Shown in pieces: positions 16,994-26,065 of a stretch of DNA of 64,000 nt (within the stretch, counting starts at the first letter, position 1; each line of letters begins with the position of its first letter). Position numbers and translations under genes: made by a program. Below the pieces are notes generated by a model. That model had not been told where the DNA came from and made no database searches. It saw only the letters and a list, made by a program, of their open reading frames with translations. Source of the stretch: Flavobacterium daejeonense DSM 17708 (GTDB taxonomy: Bacteria > Bacteroidota > Bacteroidia > Flavobacteriales > Flavobacteriaceae); NCBI RefSeq assembly GCF_000425425.1, contig NZ_AUDK01000010.1:62001-126000 (forward strand). Reading direction: 5' to 3'.

Positions 16994-17638
16994 AATCTTT
17001 AATTTTTACTGTTACATTTTATTTGATTTATTATTCGGCAATGAGAGGAGGAGCTGTTTCGTTTCATTACCATTTTCAATGCTTTTGTTTTCCATAATTG
17101 ACATTTTTTTTATTCGTCTAAAGAGTCGGAGTATGCTTTGTTTCGTTTCAGGAGCATAAAAAGGTTAGTGTTTAGTAGGAACAAGGTTTTGTCAAACAAA
17201 TACAACCCGAATGGGTGGAGATTTTTTGACAAACCCGTAGGGCTTGAACTTGTTCCTGCGTTAAGAACACGTAAATACCTTTGCTCTTGAAATGAAATAA
17301 AGCATACAGGTTCTTGAATTAAAAGAGAAGTGGAAACGATGAAAGAGGCATTGCGTAAATGGTTCAAGGAGATGGTAAAGCTTTTATTTAAATGCAGTTG
17401 AATTATTTCTAAATAAAGTCTTAAGAATCAGTGAGTCGAGTTAACAAGTTCTGGCATTTAATAATTTTTTTGATCTTTTTTAGGACAAACAATTCCGTTA
17501 TGTGACACAAGAAGACATTTTCGTTGATTGATCTATGTACAGCATAAATTGCATAAAAAAGTTGATTTGAAATAGTTATTTTATAATTGAGATAAAAGAA
17601 AGGAAATCAGTGAGTCAGCTTCCTAAAACACAGTAGCA
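16994..17638. other. 645 bp gene-poor stretch with long hairpin and direct repeats
   Basis: No convincing gene is present. A nested hairpin spans 17177-17257: AGGAACAAG (17177-17185) pairs with CTTGTTCCT (17249-17257), GTCAAA (17191-17196) with TTTGAC (17225-17230), and ACCC (17205-17208) with GGGT (17213-17216). A 12-bp direct repeat AATCAGTGAGTC occurs at 17426-17437 and 17605-17616, the second just before the next gene and flanked by AGGAA/TTCCT. The stretch is probably the 5' leader or control region of the ssb-PRTRC operon; an origin-type function (oriT or replication) is possible. Confidence 0.6.
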
Positions 17639-18076
17639 ATGAGTAATCTAATAGTGGAACAGCTGCAAAAAGAGGTAATACTACTACGCAGCAAAATGGA
17701 ATACTTTGAAAAGTTAGTAGATTTTAATCTGTTAAACCTGAGTTTAGATTCCGGAAACTTGCCAAGCCATGTTAAAGGAAAATGTCATTCTAACTATAAC
17801 AAGAGTGATTTAGCGCAGTTATTTTATGTTTTGATGGATGAAAAGATTTTGTTTTTTGATAGGCAGAATGATAACATTAATAGGGGTATGATGCAGCAAT
17901 TTATGATTGATAGCTTCACTTACATAGGAGATGCGGGTATTCAGGTGCCGATTAGAACTATCAGTAAGCAATTCTCTGAAGCCAAGGGGTTTACTTATAA
18001 AGCAAAACATTTGAAATTTATGGACAAGATTTTGGAAGTATTTAAAGAACGCAGAGAGCGAATTGCCAGTATGTAA
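17639..18076 (+). CDS. Possible RteC-like regulator
   Basis: This 145-residue protein has an N-terminal coiled-coil-like helix (QLQKEVILLRSKMEYFEKLV) and a C-terminal part (NKSDLAQLFYVLMDEKILFF, then TYKAKHLKFMDKILEVFKER). The latter resembles the end of RteC, the CTnDOT protein that controls excision. The similarity is by eye and partial. Position upstream of an excisionase-like gene and an integrase agrees with a role in excision control. The direct repeat at 17605-17616 lies 22 bp before the start. Confidence 0.5.
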   Translation: MSNLIVEQLQKEVILLRSKMEYFEKLVDFNLLNLSLDSGNLPSHVKGKCHSNYNKSDLAQLFYVLMDEKILFFDRQNDNINRGMMQQFMIDSFTYIGDAGIQVPIRTISKQFSEAKGFTYKAKHLKFMDKILEVFKERRERIASM

Positions 18077-18125
18077 TTAACAGTAGAAAATAGAATTTGA
18101 AATGTAATAAAATAAAATAGGTATT

Positions 18126-18416
18126 ATGTCAGAGAGTAGTGAGCAATATAAAAAGGAATACCTGATTGCACTTGAAAAAATGCTTGTTCCTTTGTATGGA
18201 AAACTAGAGGCAATAGATTCAAAGATAAAAATACAGCAATCAAAATCTTCATTGAAGTATTACCGAAATGAAGATTTAAAGAAAATGTTTGGATTGTCTA
18301 ATAATACCATTATAAAATACCGATTGAATGGTATTCTTCCCTATACCAAACTAGGTGACATATTTTTATATGAAGCTGCAAAAATTGAAAAAATCCTAAA
18401 AGCAAATGAGCCTTAG
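18126..18416 (+). CDS. Helix-turn-helix excisionase-like DNA-binding protein
   Basis: This 96-residue protein has an N-terminal helix and a C-terminal winged HTH of the excisionase/MerR-like type (YYRNEDLKKMFGLSNNTIIK, then YRLNGILPYTKLGDIFLYEA). The family bends DNA to direct integrases toward excision, or acts as a small repressor. It is convergent with the integrase, with a terminator hairpin (18429-18467) between them. Confidence 0.72.
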   Translation: MSESSEQYKKEYLIALEKMLVPLYGKLEAIDSKIKIQQSKSSLKYYRNEDLKKMFGLSNNTIIKYRLNGILPYTKLGDIFLYEAAKIEKILKANEP

Positions 18417-18428
18417 CATAGTGGGGAT

Positions 18429-18467
18429 AAAGTTAAATGCGACAATTGAATTGCCGCATTTAACTTT
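18429..18467. terminator. Bidirectional hairpin between HTH gene and integrase
   Basis: AAAGTTAAATGCG (18429-18441) pairs with CGCATTTAACTTT (18455-18467) across a 13-nt middle that can extend the stem. It lies between the stops of two convergent genes, with A/T runs on both sides. Confidence 0.75.
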
Positions 18468-18475
18468 CTATAAAT

Positions 18476-19696
18476 TCAAGAGAAACGTGCCTTTAATTTT
18501 TTCATATCTTCTTTCACATTGACATCTAAAACTTTAGCGTAGTGTTGGGTTTGCCTGATATTGGTATGTCCCATCATTGCAGAGAGATTTTCGATTCTTA
18601 CGCCATTTCCAAGAGTAACAGTAGTAGCAAAAGTATGCCTGGCGACATACCATGTCAGGTTTTTATTAATTCCACATATATCAGCAATTTCCTTTAAGTA
18701 GGCATTCATTTTTTGGTTTGATATTGACGGAATCAAGCCATCTTGTAGATCCTTATATTTATTAATTATTTTAAGTGCAGGAGGAAGAAGAGGTACATTT
18801 GCTTTAATTGCTGTTTTTGCTCTATTTGTTAAAATCCACAAATCATTGTTAGTGTCCTCGAATAGATTTTCTTTAGTAAGATTTGAAGCATCTACTGGCG
18901 CGTAACCAGTATAACAGCTGAATAGAAATATATCCCTAACTTTTTTTAAACGTTCATTAAAAATAGCTTTATTTTCAATAGAGGACAGTTCTTGCTGGGT
19001 CAAAAACACTGCATCTTTGATATTAAGCTTTCCATCATAGACTATAAATGGATTTTTATCCAAAATTCCCATTTTTATGCAGTAATTACAGGCTGTTTTA
19101 TAAATTCTTAAGTACTTAACCACAGAATTATTTTTAATCCCGATTTTACCTTTATAATTGCTTTCATATTTTAGATAAGCCTCCAGATTATATACAAATG
19201 CACTATTTATTTCAGTCGCATCGATATTATTGATACCATACTGTTTTTTCATAAATAGGACTATAAGATCTTTAGCCCTTTCGTATTTCTGTAATGAGGC
19301 TTCAGCACGTTCTCCGGCATCCACCTTTTTTTTAAAATACGCATTGTGTTTTTGTATTATTTCAACGATGCTTATTGATTTTGATTTAATGATGACTTTT
19401 CCTTTAACCTCATTTTTGAGCAGTGACAGTGAAACATCGGAGTCGATTTTAGCCAGTTCATTAAATTTTTTCTCAATATTCATCTGAAATATATCCAGTG
19501 ATTGTTTGATTACTTTTTCTTTTTCGAGCTTAAGCACGCCCCTGAGTTTATTGGTAAATTGCCATCTTTCTTTTGAGATTGATTTACCTGTAGACATTGT
19601 GATGGATTGCTGCTTAAATGAGATCTTAGCAATAATTGGAGACAGACCATGCGCATTGGCCTTTTCTGTCTTAATGTAGAAGATTACTTTTAACAT
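18476..19696 (-). CDS. int: Tyrosine integrase (site-specific recombinase)
   Basis: This 406-residue protein has an N-terminal arm-binding domain (ARM), a SAM-like core-binding domain (about 105-210) and a catalytic domain (about 220-395). The catalytic residues seen are ARHTFAT (about 352-358), MGH (about 375-377) and Tyr386 in QTQHYAKV. The first catalytic Arg, usually in TGLRxSD, is missing: the segment reads CYTGYAPVDASNL. CTnDOT-type integrases also lack this Arg, so the enzyme is probably active. The C-terminus faces the excisionase-like gene; the start lies 260 bp from tRNA-Ser, the likely attachment locus. Confidence 0.9.
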   Translation of the reverse strand: MLKVIFYIKTEKANAHGLSPIIAKISFKQQSITMSTGKSISKERWQFTNKLRGVLKLEKEKVIKQSLDIFQMNIEKKFNELAKIDSDVSLSLLKNEVKGKVIIKSKSISIVEIIQKHNAYFKKKVDAGERAEASLQKYERAKDLIVLFMKKQYGINNIDATEINSAFVYNLEAYLKYESNYKGKIGIKNNSVVKYLRIYKTACNYCIKMGILDKNPFIVYDGKLNIKDAVFLTQQELSSIENKAIFNERLKKVRDIFLFSCYTGYAPVDASNLTKENLFEDTNNDLWILTNRAKTAIKANVPLLPPALKIINKYKDLQDGLIPSISNQKMNAYLKEIADICGINKNLTWYVARHTFATTVTLGNGVRIENLSAMMGHTNIRQTQHYAKVLDVNVKEDMKKLKARFS

Positions 19697-19788
19697 GATT
19701 TCTAGTTTTTAAATTAATTTAAATTGACTTAAAAACTTTGTAAATAGCCAGTGTTTACAGGGAATTCCCGGGGAATTATCCTGATTTA

Positions 19789-19845
19789 GTTACCCTTTTT
19801 CCTGTCAGAATAGACAAAAATAATCAGGGTAACTCATAGGGTAAC
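19789..19845. repeat. Three GTTACCCT/AGGGTAAC sites upstream of int
   Basis: GTTACCCT is at 19789-19796, and its complement AGGGTAAC occurs twice, at 19826-19833 and 19838-19845. The spacing and location between integrase start and tRNA fit arm-type integrase or excisionase sites, or an operator for int. This is an inference from repetition and place. Confidence 0.45.
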
Positions 19846-19891
19846 CGTTCTTTGATAATATATGTGCTTTTTGACATAAGGTAAAAAGCAA

Positions 19892-19925
19892 AAAAGCCTT
19901 TAAATACTAGTATTTAAAGGCTTTT
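19892..19925. terminator. 34-bp perfect palindrome, terminator downstream of tRNA-Ser
   Basis: Positions 19892-19925 form a perfect inverted repeat centred on ACTAGT, with A-runs and T-runs at the outer ends. It lies 30 bp beyond the 3' end of tRNA-Ser and is well suited to end tRNA transcription, which runs leftward. It may also mark the ICE boundary. Confidence 0.8.
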
Positions 19926-19955
19926 GACTTTTAAAGTTTCTTTTGAAACTTTTAC

Positions 19956-20043
19956 TGGCGGAGAAAGAGGGATTCGAACCCCCGGACCTGTTACAGTCAA
20001 CAGTTTTCAAGACTGCCGCAATCGACCACTCTGCCATTTCTCC
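19956..20043 (-). tRNA. tRNA-Ser (anticodon UGA)
   Basis: On the minus strand an 88-nt tRNA reads GGAGAAA...TTTCTCC-G-CCA, with CCA encoded. The anticodon loop is CTTGAAA, giving anticodon TGA for serine UCA codons. A long variable arm, as expected for tRNA-Ser, and the GGTTCGAATCC T-loop are present. The 3' end points at the integrase, the usual arrangement for an ICE integrated in a tRNA 3' end. Confidence 0.95.
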
Positions 20044-20242
20044 AATATGTCGCTATCATTTTGTGATTGCGAGTGCAAATATAGAATGTTTTTCCTGATA
20101 AAAAAATATTTAAAGCAAAGTGCCGTCAATATTTTTTGATAAATGGATTCTAAGTTATTCTATTTCTTTTTAATGTGTTGATTTTGAGCTTTAATTTCTG
20201 AAACTTTAATGTGTTGTTATTTTAAAATTTTTGAAAAACAGA

Positions 20243-21556
20243 TTAAAAATTGAGATTTCCGGCTAATTCTTTTAAAGCAATTTCCGATAATTTTGCCTGA
20301 TATTGGGCATTACTGTAGCGAACAGTTGCGTTTACAAAGTTCAGTTGGGCGGTTCTGAATTCTAAAGTAGTTATTGTCCCGATGTGAAATTTATCCAGTG
20401 TGATAGCTAAGTTTTGCTTTGCAATGGCCTGATTGGTTTCTTCTAACTGAATCAATTCTAAATTTGTTAAATAGGTTTGGTAAGCGGTTGCTAATTGGGT
20501 TTCCAAATTAAGATTTTGCTGTTCAATTTGGATTTTAGCATTTTCAACAGCTAAATTGGCTATTTTTTCATTTCGGCGTTGTGCCAAACCGTCAAATAAA
20601 TTTAAAGAGGCGCTAAATCCATAGTTGATTCCTTTGGTCGAAGATTGAGTGGTAAAGCCCAAACTCGATTGCGTGTCTACAAAATTATAGCCTGTATTGA
20701 CTTTTACGGTGGGATATCGGGAAGCTTTAACTTGTTTTAGCTGTAACTCGGCAATTCTTTTATTAATGATTTCTGCTTCGAGTTGTGGATTTTGTTTTTG
20801 GGCTAATTCGCTTAATTCTGTCAGTTTTAAATTCGAATCTACTTTAAAAATATCAGTTACTTTAAAATCGGTTTTTGTTGCTCTGGCCAGAATTTGATTC
20901 ATCAAAATTTTAGTATTACTTAGCAATTCTTTTTGCTTTAGCAAAGTTACTTTGTCGGTATTTAAATCAACCTGAGCATTTAAAACTTCTAATTTAGAAG
21001 CTTTACCAATACTGAAACGATTTTGAGCTAAAGTGAGTCTTTGTTTTGAAATAACAATGGTAGAGTCTAAAGCGGCCAGTTGTTGCTGTTGCTGTACCAA
21101 ATCATAATAAGTACCATAAACGTCTCCAATTTTGGTTAGAATACTTAATTTTAGTTCTGATTCACCCAGTTTCTGAAGTTCCTGAAGTTGTTCTTTTTTG
21201 GCAAACATTTTCATGCCGTCAAAAACAGTCCAATCTAAACCCACTCCGTAATTCAAACTATTGCTTTTACCGTTGTTTAAGCTGTTTACAGTGCCGTCTG
21301 AACGGGTTTGGGATATGTTTTGTAAATTATTATTATCGACTATCGAAGCGGTAAGTTTAGGTAACATTCCCGCGTTTCCGATGCTGTTATTGGTTTGATC
21401 CATTTTCAAATCATTCGCGGCAATTTTGATTTCGTAATTATTTTCTAAGGCTATTTTTAAAGCTTCTTCGATGGATAAAATTTGCTGCGCATTTGTATTC
21501 ATTGTACAAATGAAAAGCAGCAACGATAAAAGAAACCATTGATTTGAATATTTCAT
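20243..21556 (-). CDS. TolC-family outer-membrane efflux protein
   Basis: With the ATG at 21556, 1 nt after the pump stop, the protein has 437 residues and starts with a signal peptide (MKYSNQWFLLSLLLFICTMN, cleaved after NAQ). Upstream TTG/ATG readings overlap the pump gene and are not preferred. The body has the TolC repeat pattern of long helices with two OEP domains (about 25-220 and 225-430). It forms the outer-membrane exit duct for the RND pump in the same operon. There is no lipobox, so it is not a lipoprotein like many NodT-type members. Confidence 0.88.
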   Translation of the reverse strand: MKYSNQWFLLSLLLFICTMNTNAQQILSIEEALKIALENNYEIKIAANDLKMDQTNNSIGNAGMLPKLTASIVDNNNLQNISQTRSDGTVNSLNNGKSNSLNYGVGLDWTVFDGMKMFAKKEQLQELQKLGESELKLSILTKIGDVYGTYYDLVQQQQQLAALDSTIVISKQRLTLAQNRFSIGKASKLEVLNAQVDLNTDKVTLLKQKELLSNTKILMNQILARATKTDFKVTDIFKVDSNLKLTELSELAQKQNPQLEAEIINKRIAELQLKQVKASRYPTVKVNTGYNFVDTQSSLGFTTQSSTKGINYGFSASLNLFDGLAQRRNEKIANLAVENAKIQIEQQNLNLETQLATAYQTYLTNLELIQLEETNQAIAKQNLAITLDKFHIGTITTLEFRTAQLNFVNATVRYSNAQYQAKLSEIALKELAGNLNF

Positions 21557-21557
21557 A

Positions 21558-24500
21558 TTAGTTACTTTGTTTTTCATATGCTTCAATATGTTCAAATTCA
21601 GGATAATGTTTTTTAGCTCTCGACCACATAAAATAAAGAGCCGGAATGATAAATAAGGTAAGTATTAATGAGAAAATAGTACCTCCCACAATTACGACTC
21701 CCATACCAATTCTGCTGGTTGCGGCTGCTCCTAACGAAAGGGCAATAGGCAAAGCTCCTAAAGAAATAGCCAAACTAGTCATTAAAATTGGACGCAAACG
21801 GGCTTCGGCGGCTTCCATGATGGCTTCCATTTTTGGTTTTCCCTGTTCCCGAAGCTGATTGGCAAATTCGACAATTAAAATTCCGTTTTTGGTTACCAGT
21901 CCAATAAGCATCACTGTCCCAATCTGGCTGAAAATATTCCAGGTTTGATCAAATAGCCACAGCGAAAATAAAGCTCCGGCAACGGCCATAGGAACGGTTA
22001 AAATGATAATAAAAGGATCTACAAAACTTTCAAATTGTGCCGCCAATATTAAAAAGATAAGTAATAATGCCAGTCCAAAAGCAAAAGCTGTATTGGAACT
22101 ACTTTCGACAAAATCTCTGGATTCTCCACCTAAATCGGTGGTAAAAGTATCGTCAAGAACTTTCGCTTTGATTTCGTTCATGGCTTCAATTCCGTCACTA
22201 ATACTTTTGCCCGGAGCTAAACCAGCTGAAACAGTTGCCGACATGAAACGGTTGTTGTGATACAATTGCGGAGGATTGCTTTGTTCCACCACATGAACAA
22301 TATTGTCCATTTGAATCAATTCGCCTTTATTGTTTTTAACATACATCGAAGTTAAATCTAAAGGTCTCGAACGATCTTTTTGATCGAATTGTCCAATAAC
22401 CTGATACTGTTTTCCCTTTTTGATAAAATATCCAAAACGTTGTCCACTTAATGAAAGTTGTAGGGTTTGCGCAATATCAATTACTGAAACGCCCAAACTT
22501 TCAGCTTTTTCGCGGTCAATGCTGATATTGATTTCAGGTTTGTTGAATTTTAAATTTACATCGCTCATGGAAAAAGTAGGATTGTTAGCCACTTCATCCA
22601 TAAACAAAGGAATTTTTTCTTCTAATTTTTCAAAATTCTGGTTTTGAATAATGTACTGAATTGGTTGCCCGGCGCGTCGGTTTACGGCAATAGTAGGTTG
22701 TTCCGTAACCGAAATTTTAGCATCAGGATAGCGTTTTACCCATTTGCTTAATTTGGCAGCAATATCATGCTGGGTTTCTTTTCGTTCTTCCGGATCGTTT
22801 AATGAAAGTCGGACAAAACCACTGTTGACAGCTGCTGCCGCCGAATTAGGAGCCACAAGAGTAAGACTCACTTTTTTCTCAGGAATCGAATCGTCTATAA
22901 GTTTTGAGATTTCCTGTATAAAACGGTCGGTGTATTCAAAACTTGAGCCTTCCGGTGTGGTCATTCTTAAAATCAGGGAACTACGGTCATCATAAGGAGC
23001 GGTTTCTTTTTTGAGCAAATTATAAAACGTAAAAATCAATCCGAAACAGGCAATTAAAATGGGGAAACTAATCCATTTTTTTGCCATAAAACGATCCAGA
23101 GCCTTGGCGTAAGATTTGTTTAATTTTTCAAAATAAGGTTCGGTTAAACGGTAAAATTTAGACTTTTTTTGTTCGCCGCCTTTCATTAAATAGGCATTTA
23201 GCATAGGAGTTAAGGTCAAAGAAACAAAAGCGGAAACCAATACCGCAGCTCCAATGACCACACCAAATTCCCGGAATAATCGACCAACGAATCCTTCTAA
23301 GAAAATTACCGGTAAAAATACCGCTGCCAATGTGATGGAAATAGAAATTACCGCAAAGAAAATTTCGTTTGAACCTTTGACGGCTGCTTCAATTGGCGAC
23401 ATACCTTCTTCTACTTTTTTAAAAATATTTTCGGTAACCACAATTCCGTCGTCCACTACTAATCCCGTAGCTAAAACAATTGCTAACAGCGTTAAAACGT
23501 TAATGGAAAATCCAAAAAGCCACATGATAAAAAAGGTCGCTATCAAAGAAACCGGAATATCAATTAAAGGTCTGAATGCAATGGCCCAGTCTCTAAAGAA
23601 TAAATAGATAATCAGGATTACCAGCAGGATTGAAACCCCAAGGGTCTCGGCAACTTCCATCACCGATTTTTTGACAAAAATAGTATTGTCTAAAGCAATA
23701 TTGAGATGAATATCTTTAGGTAAATCTTTCTTTAAAATTTCGAATTGTTTGTAGAATTCTTTAGAAATATCCAAATAGTTCGCTCCGGGTTGCGGAACTA
23801 TGGCCACTCCAACCAAAGGTAAACCGGATTGGGTAAGTTTGGTTTCAATATTTTCCGCATCCAAAACGGCAGTTCCAATGTCGCTAAAACGCACAATTTT
23901 ATCACCATTTGAACGAATGATAATATTATTGAATTCTTCTTCTGTGGATAAATTTCCAACGGTTTTTACCGTCAATTCGGTATTGTTTCCGGTTAATTTT
24001 CCCGATGGTAATTCCACATTTTGTTTGTCTAATGCCAATTTTACTTCGGCTACCGTGCAACCATAAGAAGCTAATTTTGCCGGATCAATCCACATACGCA
24101 TAGCATAACGTTTTTGCCCCCAAATTTGAACTCCACTTACGCCGGGAATAGTTTCCAGTCGTTGCGAAATAACATTTTCGGCATAATCGCTCAGTTCAAG
24201 CTGATTTCTGGAATCACTTTGTACGGTCATCGAAATAATGGCATCGCTGTCGGCATCGGCTTTGGAAACTACCGGAGGCGCATCAATATCCTGAGGTAAT
24301 TTTCTAACCGCCTGCGAAACCTTGTCACGAACATCATTTGCCGCTTCTTCTAAATCTTTGTCCAGATTAAATTCAACGGTAATATTGCTGCTTCCCTGAT
24401 TACTTGACGAACTGATATTGCGGATTCCGTCAATGGAATTAATGGCTTTTTCTAAAGGTTCAGTGATTTGAGATTCAATAATATCGGCATTGGCACCTGT

Positions 24501-24653
24501 ATAACTGGTTTTAATCGAAACCTGCGCTGGATCAATAGAAGGAAATTCGCGAACACCCAGATAAGTGTAACCGATAATTCCAAAAATGATGATAGCCAGA
24601 TTCATAACTATCGTCATTACGGGTCTTTTTATGCTTAAAGTGGATAAACTCAT
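21558..24653 (-). CDS. RND efflux pump inner-membrane subunit (AcrB/MexF type)
   Basis: This 1031-residue protein has the full AcrB/HAE-1 layout: a first membrane helix (about 13-30), two large periplasmic loops and two blocks of membrane helices (about 335-540 and 855-1015). The proton-relay aspartate pair lies in LATGLVVDDGIVVTENI of TM4. It exports hydrophobic compounds in exchange for protons. It sits between the adaptor and TolC genes, 1 nt before tolC. The substrate cannot be read from sequence. Confidence 0.93.
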   Translation of the reverse strand: MSLSTLSIKRPVMTIVMNLAIIIFGIIGYTYLGVREFPSIDPAQVSIKTSYTGANADIIESQITEPLEKAINSIDGIRNISSSSNQGSSNITVEFNLDKDLEEAANDVRDKVSQAVRKLPQDIDAPPVVSKADADSDAIISMTVQSDSRNQLELSDYAENVISQRLETIPGVSGVQIWGQKRYAMRMWIDPAKLASYGCTVAEVKLALDKQNVELPSGKLTGNNTELTVKTVGNLSTEEEFNNIIIRSNGDKIVRFSDIGTAVLDAENIETKLTQSGLPLVGVAIVPQPGANYLDISKEFYKQFEILKKDLPKDIHLNIALDNTIFVKKSVMEVAETLGVSILLVILIIYLFFRDWAIAFRPLIDIPVSLIATFFIMWLFGFSINVLTLLAIVLATGLVVDDGIVVTENIFKKVEEGMSPIEAAVKGSNEIFFAVISISITLAAVFLPVIFLEGFVGRLFREFGVVIGAAVLVSAFVSLTLTPMLNAYLMKGGEQKKSKFYRLTEPYFEKLNKSYAKALDRFMAKKWISFPILIACFGLIFTFYNLLKKETAPYDDRSSLILRMTTPEGSSFEYTDRFIQEISKLIDDSIPEKKVSLTLVAPNSAAAAVNSGFVRLSLNDPEERKETQHDIAAKLSKWVKRYPDAKISVTEQPTIAVNRRAGQPIQYIIQNQNFEKLEEKIPLFMDEVANNPTFSMSDVNLKFNKPEINISIDREKAESLGVSVIDIAQTLQLSLSGQRFGYFIKKGKQYQVIGQFDQKDRSRPLDLTSMYVKNNKGELIQMDNIVHVVEQSNPPQLYHNNRFMSATVSAGLAPGKSISDGIEAMNEIKAKVLDDTFTTDLGGESRDFVESSSNTAFAFGLALLLIFLILAAQFESFVDPFIIILTVPMAVAGALFSLWLFDQTWNIFSQIGTVMLIGLVTKNGILIVEFANQLREQGKPKMEAIMEAAEARLRPILMTSLAISLGALPIALSLGAAATSRIGMGVVIVGGTIFSLILTLFIIPALYFMWSRAKKHYPEFEHIEAYEKQSN

Positions 24654-24749
24654 TATGCTTTAGAAGTTATGGATTGTGAATTATGAGTTGCGGCTTGTGA
24701 GTTGTCAGTTGTGGATAAAACGTATTTGCTATAACTTACAATAGATAAC

Positions 24750-25805
24750 TTATAACTTTACCTTTATGGGAGTTTCGTTTTTTAAAGCCATTACGCCACT
24801 TGTAATTACGGTATCGGCCGGATTTAATCCTGACAGAATTAAAACTGAAGCATCGGTCCTGGTGGCGGTTTCTACCATAACTTCTTTGGCTTTTCCCTGG
24901 TTTGAAATAAAAACTTTTTTTCCGTTTTGAACCGGAATAACCGCTTCGGTAGGAACTACAATAGCATCTTTAATGACAGCTAACGGCAATTCGACGTCGG
25001 CAAAAGTTCCCGGAAATAATTTACGGTCTTTATTTTCGGTAATGGCGCGTACCTGCAGGGTACGGGTGGCTACTTCAACCGCCGGCTCGATAGCATATAT
25101 TTTTGCTTTAAATTTTTCTTTTGATCCCGAAACAGAGAAATTAAATTCGGTATTGTCAGTTACCTGACCAGCGTATTTTTCCGGAATTGAAAAAGTGATT
25201 TTAAGTTTGCCAAGGTTAACCAGATTAGTTACTAAAATACTCGGAGTGATGTAGGTTCCAACAGAAATATTTCGTAATCCGATTTTGCCGGAAAAAGGAG
25301 CACGAACCGAGGTTTTGGCTAATTGCGCTTTTATTAGCTGACTTTGGGCTTTTGCGGAAGCATATTCGGCTCTGGCTACATCGTATTCTTCCTGACTGAT
25401 AGCTTCTTTTTGCAATAAAAGTTTGGCTCTTCTTTCGTTTTCAGCTGCCAGATTTTCTTTAGTGGAAGTCTGACTTAATTGCGCTCTTAGTTCCGAATCA
25501 TTGACTTTAAATAAAAGCTGTCCTTTAACAACCTGACTTCCTTCTTTAAAATTAATACTTTCAACAATTCCGGATACTTCCGAACGAATTTCCACCTGCT
25601 CATTGGCTTCAATGGAACCGGATAAGGAAAGGTTGTTGTCAAAAGTTTGTGGTTTTACAATGATTCCATTCACCTGAATAGGATTCTTTTTGTCTGATTT
25701 GTCTTTGCCATTTTCCGAATCTTTTTTGTTTTCAATAATTCGGTAAGTTACAAAAGAACCAAAACCAATAATAAGTAAGGCGTAAACTAAGTTTTTTATT
25801 TTCAT
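24750..25805 (-). CDS. RND efflux periplasmic adaptor (membrane fusion protein)
   Basis: The ATG at 25805 gives 351 residues with an N-terminal membrane anchor (LVYALLIIGFGSFVTYRII). A lipoyl/barrel-sandwich half (VEIRSEVSGIVESINFKEG), a short helical hairpin (about 105-140), the second lipoyl half (VRAPFSGKIGLRNISVGTYI) and a beta-barrel domain follow. It connects pump and TolC. It is first in the operon; the 96 bp gap to the pump has a run of GTTGTGAG-type repeats and no gene. No local repressor gene is present. Confidence 0.9.
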   Translation of the reverse strand: MKIKNLVYALLIIGFGSFVTYRIIENKKDSENGKDKSDKKNPIQVNGIIVKPQTFDNNLSLSGSIEANEQVEIRSEVSGIVESINFKEGSQVVKGQLLFKVNDSELRAQLSQTSTKENLAAENERRAKLLLQKEAISQEEYDVARAEYASAKAQSQLIKAQLAKTSVRAPFSGKIGLRNISVGTYITPSILVTNLVNLGKLKITFSIPEKYAGQVTDNTEFNFSVSGSKEKFKAKIYAIEPAVEVATRTLQVRAITENKDRKLFPGTFADVELPLAVIKDAIVVPTEAVIPVQNGKKVFISNQGKAKEVMVETATRTDASVLILSGLNPADTVITSGVMALKNETPIKVKL

Positions 25806-26065
25806 AGTCAATGAAAGAATAAAATTTGAAATAAATTATTTACAGGAACTGTATGAAATTAAGAAACTGCAATTTAAATCATATTTAACGCTTGTTCGTA
25901 TAAATACTAAGAATTAGATGTTTTTTAACAATTTGCCAATATTCTTTATGCAGTAGTACGTTAGGACTGCTTTTTTTTATAAAGGTTTATTGCTTTTGTT
26001 GGAAAAAAATATAAAAATACCGTAACTGACTAATTTTGAAATGTAAAATGTTTACTGGTAGTTGT

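Noticed and set aside
17110..17367. 85-codon leftward frame in the gap before ssb
   Set aside because: It runs across the nested hairpin, has no recognisable domain or ribosome site, and its sequence looks like translated non-coding DNA.
21557..21595. Longer start for the tolC gene inside the pump gene
   Set aside because: It uses a TTG codon and would put residues before a clear signal peptide that begins at 21556.
25950..25970. Hairpin GCAGT...ACTGC with T-run between efflux operon and recG
   Set aside because: It has only 5 bp, a long loop and points to the right, where no rightward gene precedes it.
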